A stretch of DNA of 64,000 bases. Origin: Devosia sp. SL43 (GTDB taxonomy: Bacteria > Pseudomonadota > Alphaproteobacteria > Rhizobiales > Devosiaceae). Shown piece after piece: positions 35,345-45,121 of this stretch. Made by a program: the position numbers and the translations under genes. The notes under the pieces are model-generated. The model did not search any database and was not told the DNA's origin. It saw nothing but the letters and a program-made list of their open reading frames with translations. Every line of letters starts with the position of its first letter. Within the stretch, counting starts at the first letter, position 1. The stretch is taken from the NCBI RefSeq assembly GCF_021729885.1, contig NZ_CP063401.1:372001-436000 (forward strand). The letters are read 5' to 3'.

Positions 35345-37438
35345 ATGATTCAGGCGATTGTTTTCCTGCCCCTTATCGGCGCGCTGATTGCGGGCCTCCT
35401 GGGCCGCACCATCGGGCACCGCCCAAGTGAGTACCTGACCACAGGGCTGCTGCTGATCGCGGCTGTGCTGAGCTGGGTCGTCTTCCTGCCGGTTGCCTTT
35501 GGCGGCGGGTTGGTTGGCGCCGAGACGGACGGCCACACTGCCGTGCTCAAGGTTGAAGTCATGCGCTGGATCCAGGTCGGCGACGTGGATCTGCGCTGGA
35601 TCCTGCGTGTCGATACGCTGACCGCCATCATGCTGGTCGTGGTCAACACCGTGTCGGCTCTGGTTCACGTCTATTCGATCGGCTACATGGCCGACGATCC
35701 GCATCGCAACCGCTTTTTCGCCTATCTCTCGCTCTTCACCTTCGCCATGCTGATGCTGGTGACGGCCGACAACTTCCTGCAGATGTTCTTCGGCTGGGAA
35801 GGCGTGGGCCTGGCGTCCTACCTGCTGATCGGTTTCTGGTACACCAAGCCATCCGCCACCGCGGCTGCAATGAAGGCTTTCATCGTCAACCGCGTCGGCG
35901 ACTTCGGCTTTGCCCTCGGCATCTTCGGCGCCTTCATGGTACTCGGCCATGCTGACTTCGACGGCGCATTCCATGCGGCAGGAGAGTTTGCTACCACCGG
36001 CCTGCCGATCATGCAGTTCCTGGGCTGGCAGCTCGACGCCATGACCGTGATCTGCCTGCTGCTCTTCATGGGTGCCATGGGCAAGTCGGCGCAGTTCCTG
36101 CTCCACACCTGGCTGCCGGACGCCATGGAAGGCCCGACACCCGTGTCAGCGCTGATCCATGCCGCGACCATGGTGACGGCCGGCGTCTTCATGGTCGCCC
36201 GCCTGTCACCGCTGTTCGAGACCTCACCGACGGCCATGACCTTCGTGCTGGTCATCGGAACAATAACTGCCTTTTTCGCGGCAACCGTTGGCCTCGTGCA
36301 AAACGACATCAAGCGCGTCATCGCCTATTCGACCTGCTCGCAGCTCGGCTACATGTTCGTGGCGCTCGGGGCAGGGGCCTATTCCGCCGGTATCTTCCAC
36401 CTGTTTACCCACGCCTTCTTCAAGGCGCTGCTGTTCCTAGGCGCTGGCGCGGTGATCCACGCCATGCACCATGAGCAGGACATGCGGAACATGGGCGGCC
36501 TCCGCCACAAGATCCCCGTGACCTATGCGATGATGATCATCGGCACGCTGGCGCTGACCGGCGTTGGCATTCCGGGCTCGGAATTCCTCGGTTTCGCTGG
36601 CTTCTTCTCCAAGGACTCGATCATTGAGGCGGCCTATGCCGTCGGCGGCAATGCAGGCACCTTCGCCTTCTGGTCGCTGGTCATCGCCGCTCTGTTCACC
36701 AGCTTCTACTCCTGGCGCCTGATCCACCTTACGTTCCACGGCACGCCGCGTCCGGCTGGGCATGGCCACGACGATCACGCTCACGATGACCACGCTGCCC
36801 ATGCGCATGACGACCACACGCATGATGATCATGGCCATGACGACCACCACCATGGTTCGGCATACGACCATGCCCACGAGCCGCCGCGCGTCATGCAGAT
36901 TCCGCTCTATGTGCTGGCTGTCGGTGCGGTCCTGGCGGGTGCGGTGTTCTACGGCATGTTTTTCCACGATGTGCAGCACATCGAGCACTTCTTCGCCGGT
37001 TCACTGGTCGTCGACCACGAGATCATCGAAGCGGCCCATCACGTCCCGCTTTGGGTCAAGTGGAGCGCCACCATCTCGATGCTCGTCGGTGCAGGCGTCG
37101 CCTATTTCATGTACATCCGCCGTCCGAACCTGCCGGGCAAACTGGCGGCCCAGAATCCGGGCCTCTACCAGTTCTTGCTCAACAAGTGGTACTTCGACGA
37201 GCTCTACAACGCGATCTTCGTCAAGCCGGCTCTGTGGATCGGACGCGCCTTCTGGAAGGGCTTCGATGACTGGCTGATCGACGAAAAGATCACCGAGGGC
37301 CTCGGCCGCCGGGTGCAAAACGTGACCTCCTGGGTCACCAAGCTCCAGTCCGGTTATGTCTACCACTATGCCTTCGCCATGCTGATCGGCATTGCGGCAC
37401 TGCTGACCTGGGCCATTGCGGCCGGGGGACTGATCTGA
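35345..37438 (+). CDS. nuoL: NADH-quinone oxidoreductase subunit L with His/Asp-rich insert
   Basis: A 697-residue antiporter-like membrane subunit (ND5 homologue) with the long lateral helix at its C-terminal end. Core motifs are [18 protein letters not shown] and [20 protein letters not shown]. An insert at about residues 472-515 (bases 36759-36890) consists almost entirely of His, Asp, Ala and Gly, with repeated HDDH units, just before the segment [13 protein letters not shown]. It could bind metal ions; this is inferred from composition. Its stop overlaps the nuoM start by one base. Confidence 0.96.
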   Translation: MIQAIVFLPLIGALIAGLLGRTIGHRPSEYLTTGLLLIAAVLSWVVFLPVAFGGGLVGAETDGHTAVLKVEVMRWIQVGDVDLRWILRVDTLTAIMLVVVNTVSALVHVYSIGYMADDPHRNRFFAYLSLFTFAMLMLVTADNFLQMFFGWEGVGLASYLLIGFWYTKPSATAAAMKAFIVNRVGDFGFALGIFGAFMVLGHADFDGAFHAAGEFATTGLPIMQFLGWQLDAMTVICLLLFMGAMGKSAQFLLHTWLPDAMEGPTPVSALIHAATMVTAGVFMVARLSPLFETSPTAMTFVLVIGTITAFFAATVGLVQNDIKRVIAYSTCSQLGYMFVALGAGAYSAGIFHLFTHAFFKALLFLGAGAVIHAMHHEQDMRNMGGLRHKIPVTYAMMIIGTLALTGVGIPGSEFLGFAGFFSKDSIIEAAYAVGGNAGTFAFWSLVIAALFTSFYSWRLIHLTFHGTPRPAGHGHDDHAHDDHAAHAHDDHTHDDHGHDDHHHGSAYDHAHEPPRVMQIPLYVLAVGAVLAGAVFYGMFFHDVQHIEHFFAGSLVVDHEIIEAAHHVPLWVKWSATISMLVGAGVAYFMYIRRPNLPGKLAAQNPGLYQFLLNKWYFDELYNAIFVKPALWIGRAFWKGFDDWLIDEKITEGLGRRVQNVTSWVTKLQSGYVYHYAFAMLIGIAALLTWAIAAGGLI

Positions 37439-39045
37439 TGACCTTCGACAACACCATCCTCACAGTCCTCACCTGGCTGCCCATGGTCGGCGCCATCGTG
37501 CTGCTGTTCACGCCCAAGACCTCGCTCGACGTCATCCGCTGGTTGACGCTTGCGTTGACGGTTGTCACCTTCGTGCTGTCGCTCTGGATGTGGAGCGCGT
37601 TCGATCCGTCCAATGCCGGCTTCCAGTTTGTGGTCAATTACGCCTGGATCGGCGACACCATCGGCTACCGGGTCGGTGTCGACGGCATTTCGGTGCTGTT
37701 CGTAGTACTGACGGCGCTGCTGATGCCGTTCGCGATCCTGGCCAGCTGGGAAAGCATCGACACCAAGGTCAAGGAATACATGATCGTATTCCTGATCCTG
37801 GAGACGCTGATGATCGGCGTTTTCACCACGCTCGATCTGGCGATGTTCTACGTGTTCTTCGAAGGCACGCTGCTGCCGATGTTCCTGATCATCGGCATCT
37901 GGGGCGGCTCCAAGCGCATCCAGGCCAGCTACAAGTTTTTCTTCTATACCTTCATCGGGTCAGTCCTGATGCTCCTCGCCATCATGGCCATGTACTGGAA
38001 TGGCGGCACCACCGACATTTCCAAGCTGCTGACCCATGATTTCCCCAAGGATTGGCAGCCTTGGCTATGGTGGGCATTCTTCGCCTCGCTCGCGGTCAAG
38101 ATGCCGATGTGGCCGTTCCATCGCTGGCTGCCAGAGGCCCACGTGCAGGCGCCGACCGCCGGCTCGGTGATCCTGGCCGCCATTCTGCTCAAGCTCGGCG
38201 GCTACGGCTTCTTGCGCTTCAGCCTGCCGATGTTCCCGGACGCCTCGCTTCAGTTCGCCAACATCGTCTTCTTTCTCTCCGTCGCCGCCATCATCGTGAC
38301 CTCGCTGGTCGCCCTGGTGCAGACCGATATCAAGAAGCTGATTGCCTATTCGTCCGTCGCCCATATGGGCTTCGTGACCATGGGCATCTTCGCCGGCAAC
38401 GCCCTGGGCATCCAGGGCGCGATGTTCCAGATGATTTCGCACGGCATCGTCTCCGGCGCGCTCTTCCTCTGCGTCGGCGTCATCTATGACCGCGTGCATA
38501 CCCGCGACATCGAGGCCTATGGCGGCCTGGTCGAGCGCATGCCGCGCTATGCCTTTGCCTTCATGGTCTTCACCATGGCCAACGTCGGCCTGCCGGGCAC
38601 GTCGGGCTTTGTCGGCGAGTTCCTCACCATGATCGGCGTGTTCCAGGTCAATACCTGGGTGGCGTTCGGCGCCGCTTTCGGTGTGATCTTCTCGGCTGGC
38701 TATGCCCTCTGGCTCTACCGCCGGGTGATCTTTGGCGCACTGACCAAGGACAGCCTCAAGGGCATCCTTGATCTCAATCTGCGCGAGAAGGTGATCCTTT
38801 ATCCGCTGATCGTGCTGACCATCGTCTTTGGTTTCTATCCGGCGCCGATCCTCGATACGACCGCCGCAGCCGTCAACAATCTCGTCTCGCACTACGCGAC
38901 CTCGGTTGGGCTTGATCCGGCAGTCTCGCTGGCCGACGCGCGGGCACCGCTGGTTCTCGCTGAACCTGTTGCCGCCGAAGGCGAACACGCTGCTGAAGGC
39001 GAGCATGCCGCCGAAGAGCCGGCGGCCGCGCCGGCTGCCCACTAG
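37438..39045 (+). CDS. nuoM: NADH-quinone oxidoreductase subunit M
   Basis: A 535-residue antiporter-like proton-pumping subunit (ND4 homologue). Conserved [20 protein letters not shown] and the lysine-bearing helices are intact. After the last helix, about residues 495-535 form a tail rich in Ala and Glu with repeated GEHAAE units ending in Pro/Ala, absent from most homologues and probably disordered. Confidence 0.96.
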   Translation: MTFDNTILTVLTWLPMVGAIVLLFTPKTSLDVIRWLTLALTVVTFVLSLWMWSAFDPSNAGFQFVVNYAWIGDTIGYRVGVDGISVLFVVLTALLMPFAILASWESIDTKVKEYMIVFLILETLMIGVFTTLDLAMFYVFFEGTLLPMFLIIGIWGGSKRIQASYKFFFYTFIGSVLMLLAIMAMYWNGGTTDISKLLTHDFPKDWQPWLWWAFFASLAVKMPMWPFHRWLPEAHVQAPTAGSVILAAILLKLGGYGFLRFSLPMFPDASLQFANIVFFLSVAAIIVTSLVALVQTDIKKLIAYSSVAHMGFVTMGIFAGNALGIQGAMFQMISHGIVSGALFLCVGVIYDRVHTRDIEAYGGLVERMPRYAFAFMVFTMANVGLPGTSGFVGEFLTMIGVFQVNTWVAFGAAFGVIFSAGYALWLYRRVIFGALTKDSLKGILDLNLREKVILYPLIVLTIVFGFYPAPILDTTAAAVNNLVSHYATSVGLDPAVSLADARAPLVLAEPVAAEGEHAAEGEHAAEEPAAAPAAH

Positions 39046-39057
39046 GAGTATAGACCC

Positions 39058-40503
39058 GTGAACTCAGACGTTACCGATTTCGCGAGCCTGGCTCCGGCCT
39101 ATCCGGAAATGCTCCTGGCCGTGGGCGCAATCGTGTTGCTGCTTGTCGGCGTAGTGATCAACAAGGAGCGCTCGCTTCTGGTCTCCTACGGCGCTGTTCT
39201 GCTGTTGCTCATTGCCGGCGCGCTGATCCTGTTTGCTCCGGCCGATGGCGTGCTGTTCAACGGCGTATTCATTGCCGACAGCTTTGCGCGCTACATGAAG
39301 GTCCTGGTGCTGGGCGGTTCGGCCTTCTCGCTACTGCTGGCGTTGCCGCGCGCCGAAGAGAACGGCACCCACAAGTTCGAATATGCTATACTCGTCGTGC
39401 TCGCGACGCTCGGCATGATGATGATGGTGTCGGCCAACGATCTCATGAGCCTCTATGTCGGCCTTGAGCTGCAGTCGCTGTCGCTCTATGTGCTCGCCGC
39501 CATCAAGCGCGACGACAGCAAGGCGACTGAAGCGGGCCTCAAGTATTTCGTGTTGGGCGCTCTCAGCTCCGGCATGCTGCTCTACGGTGCTTCGCTGGTC
39601 TATGGATTTACCGGCCACACCAACCTGCAGGAGATCGTTCTTGCTATCGCATCAGAAGGCCGCTCCATTGGCCTGATCTTCGGCGTGGTGTTCCTCCTCG
39701 CTGGCGTTGCCTTCAAGATTTCCGCCGTGCCGTTCCACATGTGGACGCCCGACGTCTATGAAGGCGCTCCGACCCCAGTCACTGCGTTCTTCGCCACGGC
39801 ACCCAAGGTGGCGGCGATGTCGCTGATGGTCCGCCTGGTTATGGATACCTTCCAGGGCATCACGCATGACTGGCAGCAGATCGTCATCTTCCTGTCCATC
39901 GCGTCCATGGTGCTGGCTGCCTTCGCCGCCATCGGCCAGAAGTCGCTCAAGCGACTGATTGCCTACTCCTCGATCGGCCACGTTGGTTTCGCACTGGTCG
40001 GCCTGTCGTCTGGCACCCAGGTCGGTGTCGAAGGTGTCGCCATCTACATGGCCATCTATGTCGCGATGACAGTGGGCCTTTTCGCCTGCCTCCTGTCGTT
40101 CCGCACCGAGAACGGCTATGTCGAGAACATCTCCGATCTGGCCGGCGCGGCGCAGAACCGCCCGTTCGTCGCGGCCATCATGGCGATCCTGATGTTCTCG
40201 CTGATCGGCATGCCGCCGTTGGCCGGCTTCTTCGCCAAGTGGCACGCCTTCCTGGCCGCCATCGATGCCCAGCTTTATGTGCTGGCCGTCATAGGCGTTC
40301 TGGCTTCAGCGGTTAGCGCCTTTTACTACCTGCGCGTGGTCAAGGTGATGTACTTCGACGAGCCCGTGCACAAGTTCGAAGTCGTGCCGGCCGAGCTCAA
40401 CATCATCATGGCGGTGAGCGGCTTCCTTGTTGTGACCTACTACTTCACGGTCGGCAGCCCGCTTGCAAGTTACGCGCACACCGCCGCCGGAAGCCTGTTC
40501 TAG
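39058..40503 (+). CDS. nuoN: NADH-quinone oxidoreductase subunit N
   Basis: A 481-residue antiporter-like subunit (ND2 homologue), last gene of the complex I set. [26 protein letters not shown] and the second-half [12 protein letters not shown] are typical. The start codon is GTG 39058 with AGGAG upstream. The birA GTG follows the stop codon without a gap. Confidence 0.95.
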   Translation: MNSDVTDFASLAPAYPEMLLAVGAIVLLLVGVVINKERSLLVSYGAVLLLLIAGALILFAPADGVLFNGVFIADSFARYMKVLVLGGSAFSLLLALPRAEENGTHKFEYAILVVLATLGMMMMVSANDLMSLYVGLELQSLSLYVLAAIKRDDSKATEAGLKYFVLGALSSGMLLYGASLVYGFTGHTNLQEIVLAIASEGRSIGLIFGVVFLLAGVAFKISAVPFHMWTPDVYEGAPTPVTAFFATAPKVAAMSLMVRLVMDTFQGITHDWQQIVIFLSIASMVLAAFAAIGQKSLKRLIAYSSIGHVGFALVGLSSGTQVGVEGVAIYMAIYVAMTVGLFACLLSFRTENGYVENISDLAGAAQNRPFVAAIMAILMFSLIGMPPLAGFFAKWHAFLAAIDAQLYVLAVIGVLASAVSAFYYLRVVKVMYFDEPVHKFEVVPAELNIIMAVSGFLVVTYYFTVGSPLASYAHTAAGSLF

Positions 40504-41334
40504 GTGACGGACTTCTCTCTCGGACCCAAGGCGCGCGCGGCCGGATACCGGCTGCGCGGCTTTGACACCATAGGTTCGACCAACTCCGAAGCGCTGGCGG
40601 CGGCCGCTGCCGGCGACCATGGCGGCCTCTGGTTTGCCGCGCGCCAACAGACAGCGGGCAGGGGCCGTCGCGGTCGCCAGTGGGAAAGCCCCCACGGCAA
40701 TTTGGCAGCGACCCTCTTGATGGTACCCGAGGCCGACCCCACTTTGGCAGCAACGCTGGGCTTCGTCGCCGGCGTTTCGCTCAACCGCGCGCTTTCGGCC
40801 ATCCTTCCTGGTGGCATCGTCAAGATCGGTATCGACGGTGCCGACGGCGTGGGTGGCAACTCCCGTATTGCGCTCAAGTGGCCCAATGATGTGTTGGCCG
40901 ATGGCGCCAAGTTGGCTGGCATCCTGCTCGAAGCCAGCAAGCTACCCGATGGACGCCACGCCATCGCCATCGGCTTTGGCGTCAACGCCGTTGCAGCGCC
41001 CCAGGGGTTGCCCTATCCGGCTACGAGCCTGGTTGATCTCGGCGTGGCCCGTGACGCCGAGGCTGTGTTCGAGGCGCTGAGCGACGCCTGGGTCGATACC
41101 TTTGGTCTTTGGGCCGATGGCCGGGGCATCGGCGATGTACTCAAGCATTGGCGGGCCGCTGCCGCTGGTATTGGCGCGCCTGTCGCCGTCAACCAGAACG
41201 GCGACGTGCTGCGCGGCATTTTCGAAACCATCGACGACGAGGGACGATTGATCGTTCGCGCCGACGACAACCGTCGCATCGCGATTACTGCTGGCGACGT
41301 GCACTTTGGGGCAACGGCCAGCGCCCGAAGCTGA
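40504..41334 (+). CDS. birA: Biotin--[acetyl-CoA-carboxylase] ligase
   Basis: A 276-residue enzyme that attaches biotin to the BCCP subunit of acetyl-CoA carboxylase. The catalytic loop GRGRRGRQWESPHGN, the biotin-site KWPNDVLADGAKLAGIL and the C-terminal SH3-like domain are present. It lacks the N-terminal helix-turn-helix of E. coli BirA, so it should not act as a repressor. GTG 40504 abuts the nuoN stop codon. The nuoN-birA-RNase J order is common in Hyphomicrobiales. Confidence 0.93.
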   Translation: MTDFSLGPKARAAGYRLRGFDTIGSTNSEALAAAAAGDHGGLWFAARQQTAGRGRRGRQWESPHGNLAATLLMVPEADPTLAATLGFVAGVSLNRALSAILPGGIVKIGIDGADGVGGNSRIALKWPNDVLADGAKLAGILLEASKLPDGRHAIAIGFGVNAVAAPQGLPYPATSLVDLGVARDAEAVFEALSDAWVDTFGLWADGRGIGDVLKHWRAAAAGIGAPVAVNQNGDVLRGIFETIDDEGRLIVRADDNRRIAITAGDVHFGATASARS

Positions 41335-41407
41335 CCACAACTATTGCGCAGGCGACCGGCGACCAAAGATCGATCCGGCGTTGCGCTCGAAAGGACTGAA
41401 CTGACCC

Positions 41408-43081
41408 ATGGCTAAAAACCAAAGGGATGAACTCGTCTTCGTGCCGCTTGGCGGCGTTGGCGAGATTGGCATGAATATGGGCGCCTACGGCTTCGGCCCG
41501 GAGCGTTCGCGCAAATGGATCGTGGTCGATTGCGGGGTGACCTTCGGTGGGCCCGACCTGCCGGGGATCGAGCTGATCATGGCCAACCCCGAATTCCTCG
41601 AGGAACGCGCCGACGATGTGTTGGCGCTGATCCTCACTCACAGCCACGAAGACCACTACGGCGCCGTGCTGGACCTGTGGCCCGGCTTTGAAAAGCCGGT
41701 CTTCTGCACGCCCTTCACCGCGGCCATGCTGGCCGCCAAGCGGGCAGGGGACGGCATCGTCGAAAACGTCGACGTCACCATCATGCGTCCGGGCAAGCCA
41801 TTCGAGATCGGCCCGTTCACCATCGAAGCGATCAACGTCGCTCACTCGATTCCTGAGTCCAACGCCTTGCTGATCAGCACGCCGATCGGCCGCGTGCTCC
41901 ACACCGGCGACTGGAAGCTTGATCCCACGCCAGTGGGCAACGCTCCGACCGATGTCGCCCGCCTGCAGAAGATAGGCGAGGATCGCTCCACCCCGCTCGC
42001 CCTGATCTGCGACTCGACCAACGCACTCAAGGATGGCGAAAGCCCGAGCGAGGCTGAAGTCGCGGCCAATCTCGCCGCGATGATCGCCGAGGCGCCCAAC
42101 CGCGTTGCCGTGACCACCTTCGCGTCGAACGTGGGCCGCGTCATCTCCATCGTCCGCGCCGCCGAGAAGGCTGGTCGCCAGGTCGTCATGTCGGGCCGTT
42201 CACTGCACCGCATCACCGGCATCGCCCGCGAACTGGGCATGCTGGAAGGCCTGCCGCCGCTGCTCGACCAGGACGCCTACAAGTCCATTGCCCGCAACAA
42301 GATCGTGCTGATCTGCACCGGCAGCCAGGGCGAAGCCCGCGCCGCCATCGCCCGAATTGCCCGCGGCGAGCATCCAGTGATCGATCTCAACGCTGGCGAC
42401 CGCATGATCTTCTCGTCCTGGGCCATCCCCGGTAACGAGCGCGAAGTCATCGATATCCAGAATATGCTGATCGACAAGGGCGTCGAGGTCATCACGCAGA
42501 ATGACGGGCTGGTCCACGTCACCGGCCATCCGCGCCGCGAGGAACTGCGCCGGCTCTATGAATGGGTGAAGCCAGAGGTGCTGGTGCCCGTGCATGGAGA
42601 AGCGGTGCATCTGACGGCCCACGCAAAGCTCGGCCGTGAATCAGGCATCGCCAATGTCATCGATGCGCGCAATGGTGATCTGGTGCGCCTGTTCCCTGAG
42701 CCCCTGGCTTTCCCAGCCGAAGTCCGCACCGGCGAGCTGTATCTCGACGGCCTCGTGCTTTGCACGCCCGAGGAGTCGGGCGTAAAGGGCCGTCGTCGTC
42801 TGTCTTTCGGTGGCCACGTCGTTGTCAGCCTTGCCGTCAATGGCGGTGGGCAGGTCGTGTCAGGCCCGGATCTGGTGATCGAGGGTCTACCGGAAACGGA
42901 AGACGAGTCGTTGAGTGACCTGGTAGAGGACACCATTGCCGGCGTGCTCAAATCCATGCCGCCCAAGCGCCGCAGCGACACCGAGGTGCTGAATTCGGCC
43001 CTGTTCAAGGCCATTCGCAACGAGGTCAATTCCTACTGGGGCCGCAAGCCGAACGTTTCGGTCTTCGTCCACCGGGTGTAG
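41408..43081 (+). CDS. Ribonuclease J
   Basis: A 557-residue metallo-beta-lactamase/beta-CASP ribonuclease that acts in rRNA maturation and mRNA decay. The zinc motif HSHEDHYGAV lies near residue 78, a second conserved element is HTGDWKLDPTPVG, and the beta-CASP part has GSQGEARAAIARIARGEHP and HVTGHPRREEL. Length is typical. It lies 73 bp after birA and is followed by palindromic repeats that may end the long nuo-birA transcript. Confidence 0.93.
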   Translation: MAKNQRDELVFVPLGGVGEIGMNMGAYGFGPERSRKWIVVDCGVTFGGPDLPGIELIMANPEFLEERADDVLALILTHSHEDHYGAVLDLWPGFEKPVFCTPFTAAMLAAKRAGDGIVENVDVTIMRPGKPFEIGPFTIEAINVAHSIPESNALLISTPIGRVLHTGDWKLDPTPVGNAPTDVARLQKIGEDRSTPLALICDSTNALKDGESPSEAEVAANLAAMIAEAPNRVAVTTFASNVGRVISIVRAAEKAGRQVVMSGRSLHRITGIARELGMLEGLPPLLDQDAYKSIARNKIVLICTGSQGEARAAIARIARGEHPVIDLNAGDRMIFSSWAIPGNEREVIDIQNMLIDKGVEVITQNDGLVHVTGHPRREELRRLYEWVKPEVLVPVHGEAVHLTAHAKLGRESGIANVIDARNGDLVRLFPEPLAFPAEVRTGELYLDGLVLCTPEESGVKGRRRLSFGGHVVVSLAVNGGGQVVSGPDLVIEGLPETEDESLSDLVEDTIAGVLKSMPPKRRSDTEVLNSALFKAIRNEVNSYWGRKPNVSVFVHRV

Positions 43082-43090
43082 CCAACCAAC

Positions 43091-43168
43091 GGGAGATTCC
43101 CGCGAAAGCGGGAATCTCCCTCGGGCTGCGACACTATGAAGGGAGATTCCCGCTTTCGCGGGAATGGC
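43091..43168. repeat. Two copies of a short palindromic (REP-like) element
   Basis: Copy 1 (43091-43120) is a perfect 13-bp-arm hairpin GGGAGATTCCCGC-GAAA-GCGGGAATCTCCC. Copy 2 (43141-43168) starts with the same GGGAGATTCCCGC, has the complementary loop TTTC, and then diverges (GCGGGAATGGCTC). They lie between the RNase J gene and a DUF1467 gene and resemble dispersed REP elements; copy 1 could also act as a terminator. Confidence 0.75.
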
Positions 43169-43209
43169 TCGGGGCGTATTGAAAGCGCATCGCAGCGTCA
43201 GGAAAAGCC

Positions 43210-43458
43210 ATGCAGATCGGCTCCATCATCGCCGTCTTCTTCGTCGTCTGGTGGCTGTGCTTTGTCGCGGTACTGCCCATCGGCAACCAAAGCCAGGCCG
43301 AGGCCGGCAATGTCACTGCCGGGACAGACCCCGGCGCGCCGGTTGCACCACGCATGCTGCGCAAGCTCCTCTTGGCCACCGCACTCGGCATCCTGTTCAC
43401 GGGACTGCTGTTCTGGGCCCTGACAAACGAAACCCTGCACCACTACTGGAACCGCTGA
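43210..43458 (+). CDS. DUF1467 family membrane protein
   Basis: An 82-residue protein with two membrane segments (about 5-24 and 54-71) separated by a polar loop beginning LPIGNQSQAEAG, matching the alphaproteobacterial DUF1467 family of unknown function. AGGAAAAG lies just before the ATG. DUF1467 genes usually sit between the RNase J gene and proS in this order, as here. Confidence 0.85.
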   Translation: MQIGSIIAVFFVVWWLCFVAVLPIGNQSQAEAGNVTAGTDPGAPVAPRMLRKLLLATALGILFTGLLFWALTNETLHHYWNR

Positions 43459-43520
43459 CCCCCTGAGTATGGGGTGCCACCGGGCTGGCTTATGCTAGCG
43501 TGCGGACCTCGGAGGTGAAT

Positions 43521-43988
43521 ATGCGGGCTCTATCCACAGCATTGGCAGCCGTTGCGCTGACCGTTTTCACGACTGCGCCTGCATTGTCATGGGAGTTTGG
43601 CATCAGCGAAAGCGGCGACGTTTTTTGGACGATAGCCATGGACCAGACTGGTGAGACCAAGCTGGCTTTCTTCTGCAGCCAGGCCTTTCCGGGCGCCATC
43701 CTCACCCAGATTGCCATCGATCAGCCAGGTCCTTCCAGCACAGTGCCGGTCGAACTTGGGTTCGAAGTGGCCGGTCGGAACTATGGTCCGATTTCGGCCA
43801 ATGCCGAGTCAGTGGATGGGAACCTTGTGGTGTCGTCCAACGGTGATACCGCGGCGATCGGGGAAGTCGCGCGGGCCGTCTATGCGCACGATGGCACCAT
43901 CGTCCTGAACTACTACGAAAGCGTGTGGCGCTTCGAGGGGGCCGCCTACTCGGAATCCTTCGGGGCAATACTCGACGCCTGCGGTTAG
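43521..43988 (+). CDS. Small secreted protein of unknown function (pair member 1)
   Basis: A 155-residue protein with signal peptide (residues 1-22, ending APALS). The mature part is a predicted beta-rich fold with two cysteines, one in FFCSQAF and one in the last four residues (DACG). ATG 43521 has GGAGG at ideal spacing; the frame opens at GTG 43500. The next gene encodes a similar protein 4 bp downstream: both have W near the mature start and end with (S/N)F(G/A)x(I/M)LD(A/T)CG. I do not recognise the family. Confidence 0.75.
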   Translation: MRALSTALAAVALTVFTTAPALSWEFGISESGDVFWTIAMDQTGETKLAFFCSQAFPGAILTQIAIDQPGPSSTVPVELGFEVAGRNYGPISANAESVDGNLVVSSNGDTAAIGEVARAVYAHDGTIVLNYYESVWRFEGAAYSESFGAILDACG

Positions 43989-43992
43989 GCCA

Positions 43993-44484
43993 ATGCCTGT
44001 ACGCTGCAGATTTCACCTCCTCATCGGACTGGTTGCCTTTGCATGTGGCGCCGTTCAGGCGTCTGCGGCCGAGTGGGACTATATGACCAATGGTCCGGGA
44101 CAATATGACGGACATTCGACGGGCGTGCTGGACGATACCGGGACGGCGGTCATCGTCTTCAATTGCAACCTGGCGAATAGAGGCAGCATCACGTTTGAAA
44201 TCGCCACAGGCACACTGGCTTTTGCCGACCAGGTGAACGCCGAAGTGCCTGTGGACGTCGATGACACGCGTTATGAGATTGTCGCCATGATGCTTGATTC
44301 GGACGGCAAGCAAATGGCCATGACCTGGGGTTCACAGAGCGCGGTCAACGACGCGGCCAATGCAATCTTCGAAAGCGCTGGCCCGGTTACCGTCGCCCTG
44401 GGTGAGCACGTCTATAATTTCGTCGGAGCTGATCGCAGCGAGAATTTCGCCCGCATGCTCGACACCTGCGGAGGGCGCTACTAG
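43993..44484 (+). CDS. Small secreted protein of unknown function (pair member 2)
   Basis: A 163-residue protein, signal peptide ending VQASAAEW. Like its upstream neighbour it has a mid-protein cysteine (VFNCNLANRG) and a C-terminal one (ENFARMLDTCGG), plausible for one disulfide, and a helix-strand pattern (ANAIFESAGPVTVALGEH). It probably shares a transcript with pair member 1 and arose by duplication and divergence. Its stop overlaps the convergent MmcQ/YjbR gene by four bases. Function unknown. Confidence 0.7.
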   Translation: MPVRCRFHLLIGLVAFACGAVQASAAEWDYMTNGPGQYDGHSTGVLDDTGTAVIVFNCNLANRGSITFEIATGTLAFADQVNAEVPVDVDDTRYEIVAMMLDSDGKQMAMTWGSQSAVNDAANAIFESAGPVTVALGEHVYNFVGADRSENFARMLDTCGGRY

Positions 44485-44810
44485 CGGCGCTTCTTCGGCT
44501 TGCCGACCGCATGGGCATGCGCCATTGCCAGCGCGGCAGCCAGATCATCCTCGGTGGCGTCGGCGAGCGTTATCGTGGTCCAGCCCTGGCGTTCCCAGGC
44601 ATTGTCGATTGGGGAGAACACAGTTGGCGCCAGCATGCACTTGAACGCCTGTTCGTCCGGCGTGAATTTCAGGTTCGCCGTTAGCCCATCTGCGGCCAGC
44701 GTCGCATAGATGCGGTCGACCTTGAACGCTGCGCGATCGAAATGCGGCGCTTCGGTCGTGCCGGGCAGCGCGTGAGCTATGCGTTTCAGATCTGCCGCAC
44801 TCTGGGGCAT
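44481..44810 (-). CDS. MmcQ/YjbR family protein
   Basis: A 109-residue cytoplasmic protein of the MmcQ/YjbR (CyaY-like fold) family: LPGTTEAPHFDRAAFKVDRIYATL, NLKFTPDEQAFKC and WERQGWTTI are typical. Family members are described as DNA-binding-like but lack a firm function. It ends with basic GKPKKRR. A minus-strand terminator lies just upstream, so it has its own promoter at about 44811-44845. Confidence 0.85.
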   Translation of the reverse strand: MPQSAADLKRIAHALPGTTEAPHFDRAAFKVDRIYATLAADGLTANLKFTPDEQAFKCMLAPTVFSPIDNAWERQGWTTITLADATEDDLAAALAMAHAHAVGKPKKRR

Positions 44811-44845
44811 TTTGGGGCTCCGTCATTTCGTTCGACGACAGAAAC

Positions 44846-44871
44846 AAAAAAGCGGGGCACAAGGCCCCGCT
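44846..44871 (-). terminator. Strong intrinsic terminator reading leftward, with no gene ahead of it
   Basis: The stem AGCGGGGC/GCCCCGCT (44851-44858 with 44864-44871, 5-nt loop) is followed on the minus strand by TTTTTTGTTTC. No minus-strand coding gene exists between it and proS (plus strand), so it implies a non-coding minus-strand transcript. Confidence 0.8.
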
Positions 44872-45010
44872 GAATTAAGTTTGTTCGACAATACGCTGGT
44901 CTTAGGCACGCTATACAGCGGCAGCCAACGCTCCTCCCTTGACGTTGTCGACGTCCGGCGGTTTGTGACCGCCTGTGCTTTATTGCGACGGACCCTAACA
45001 ACAAGATTTG
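44846..45010 (-). ncRNA. Candidate small RNA upstream of proS
   Basis: This minus-strand stretch ends at a strong intrinsic terminator and lacks a plausible protein gene. It can fold: GGCGGT/ACCGCC around 44958-44976, GACG/CGTC around 44940-44954, CGTTGG/CCAGCG enclosing a small hairpin at about 44895-44931, and TTGTT (near 45000) with AACAA (near 44882) closing a rod. A length of about 150-165 nt is estimated. The family is not recognised; a 6S-like rod is possible but not shown. Its promoter could not be located. Confidence 0.35.
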
Positions 45011-45121
45011 GCCCTGTCACGTAGATTCTGCATGCCTTCCATGCTTGCATCGGATGGACGAGTAGGATTTGAGTGGGCATCAAGAAATGCCTAGAGTCGT
45101 CGGCTGTTTTGCGGAGTTCAC

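Larger units (their letters stand above)
44811..45121. other. Stretch without protein genes between MmcQ/YjbR and proS
   Basis: These 311 bp hold the leftward terminator at 44846-44871, the candidate small RNA upstream of it, and the promoter of proS. Open frames here have no coding character or RBS. Confidence 0.5.

Noticed and set aside
44846..45010. A tmRNA-like tag reading on the minus strand ending ...DNVKGGALAAAV before a stop
   Set aside because: The ending resembles a tmRNA tag, but there is no Ala resume codon in the expected place and no tRNA-like T arm or CCA end nearby.
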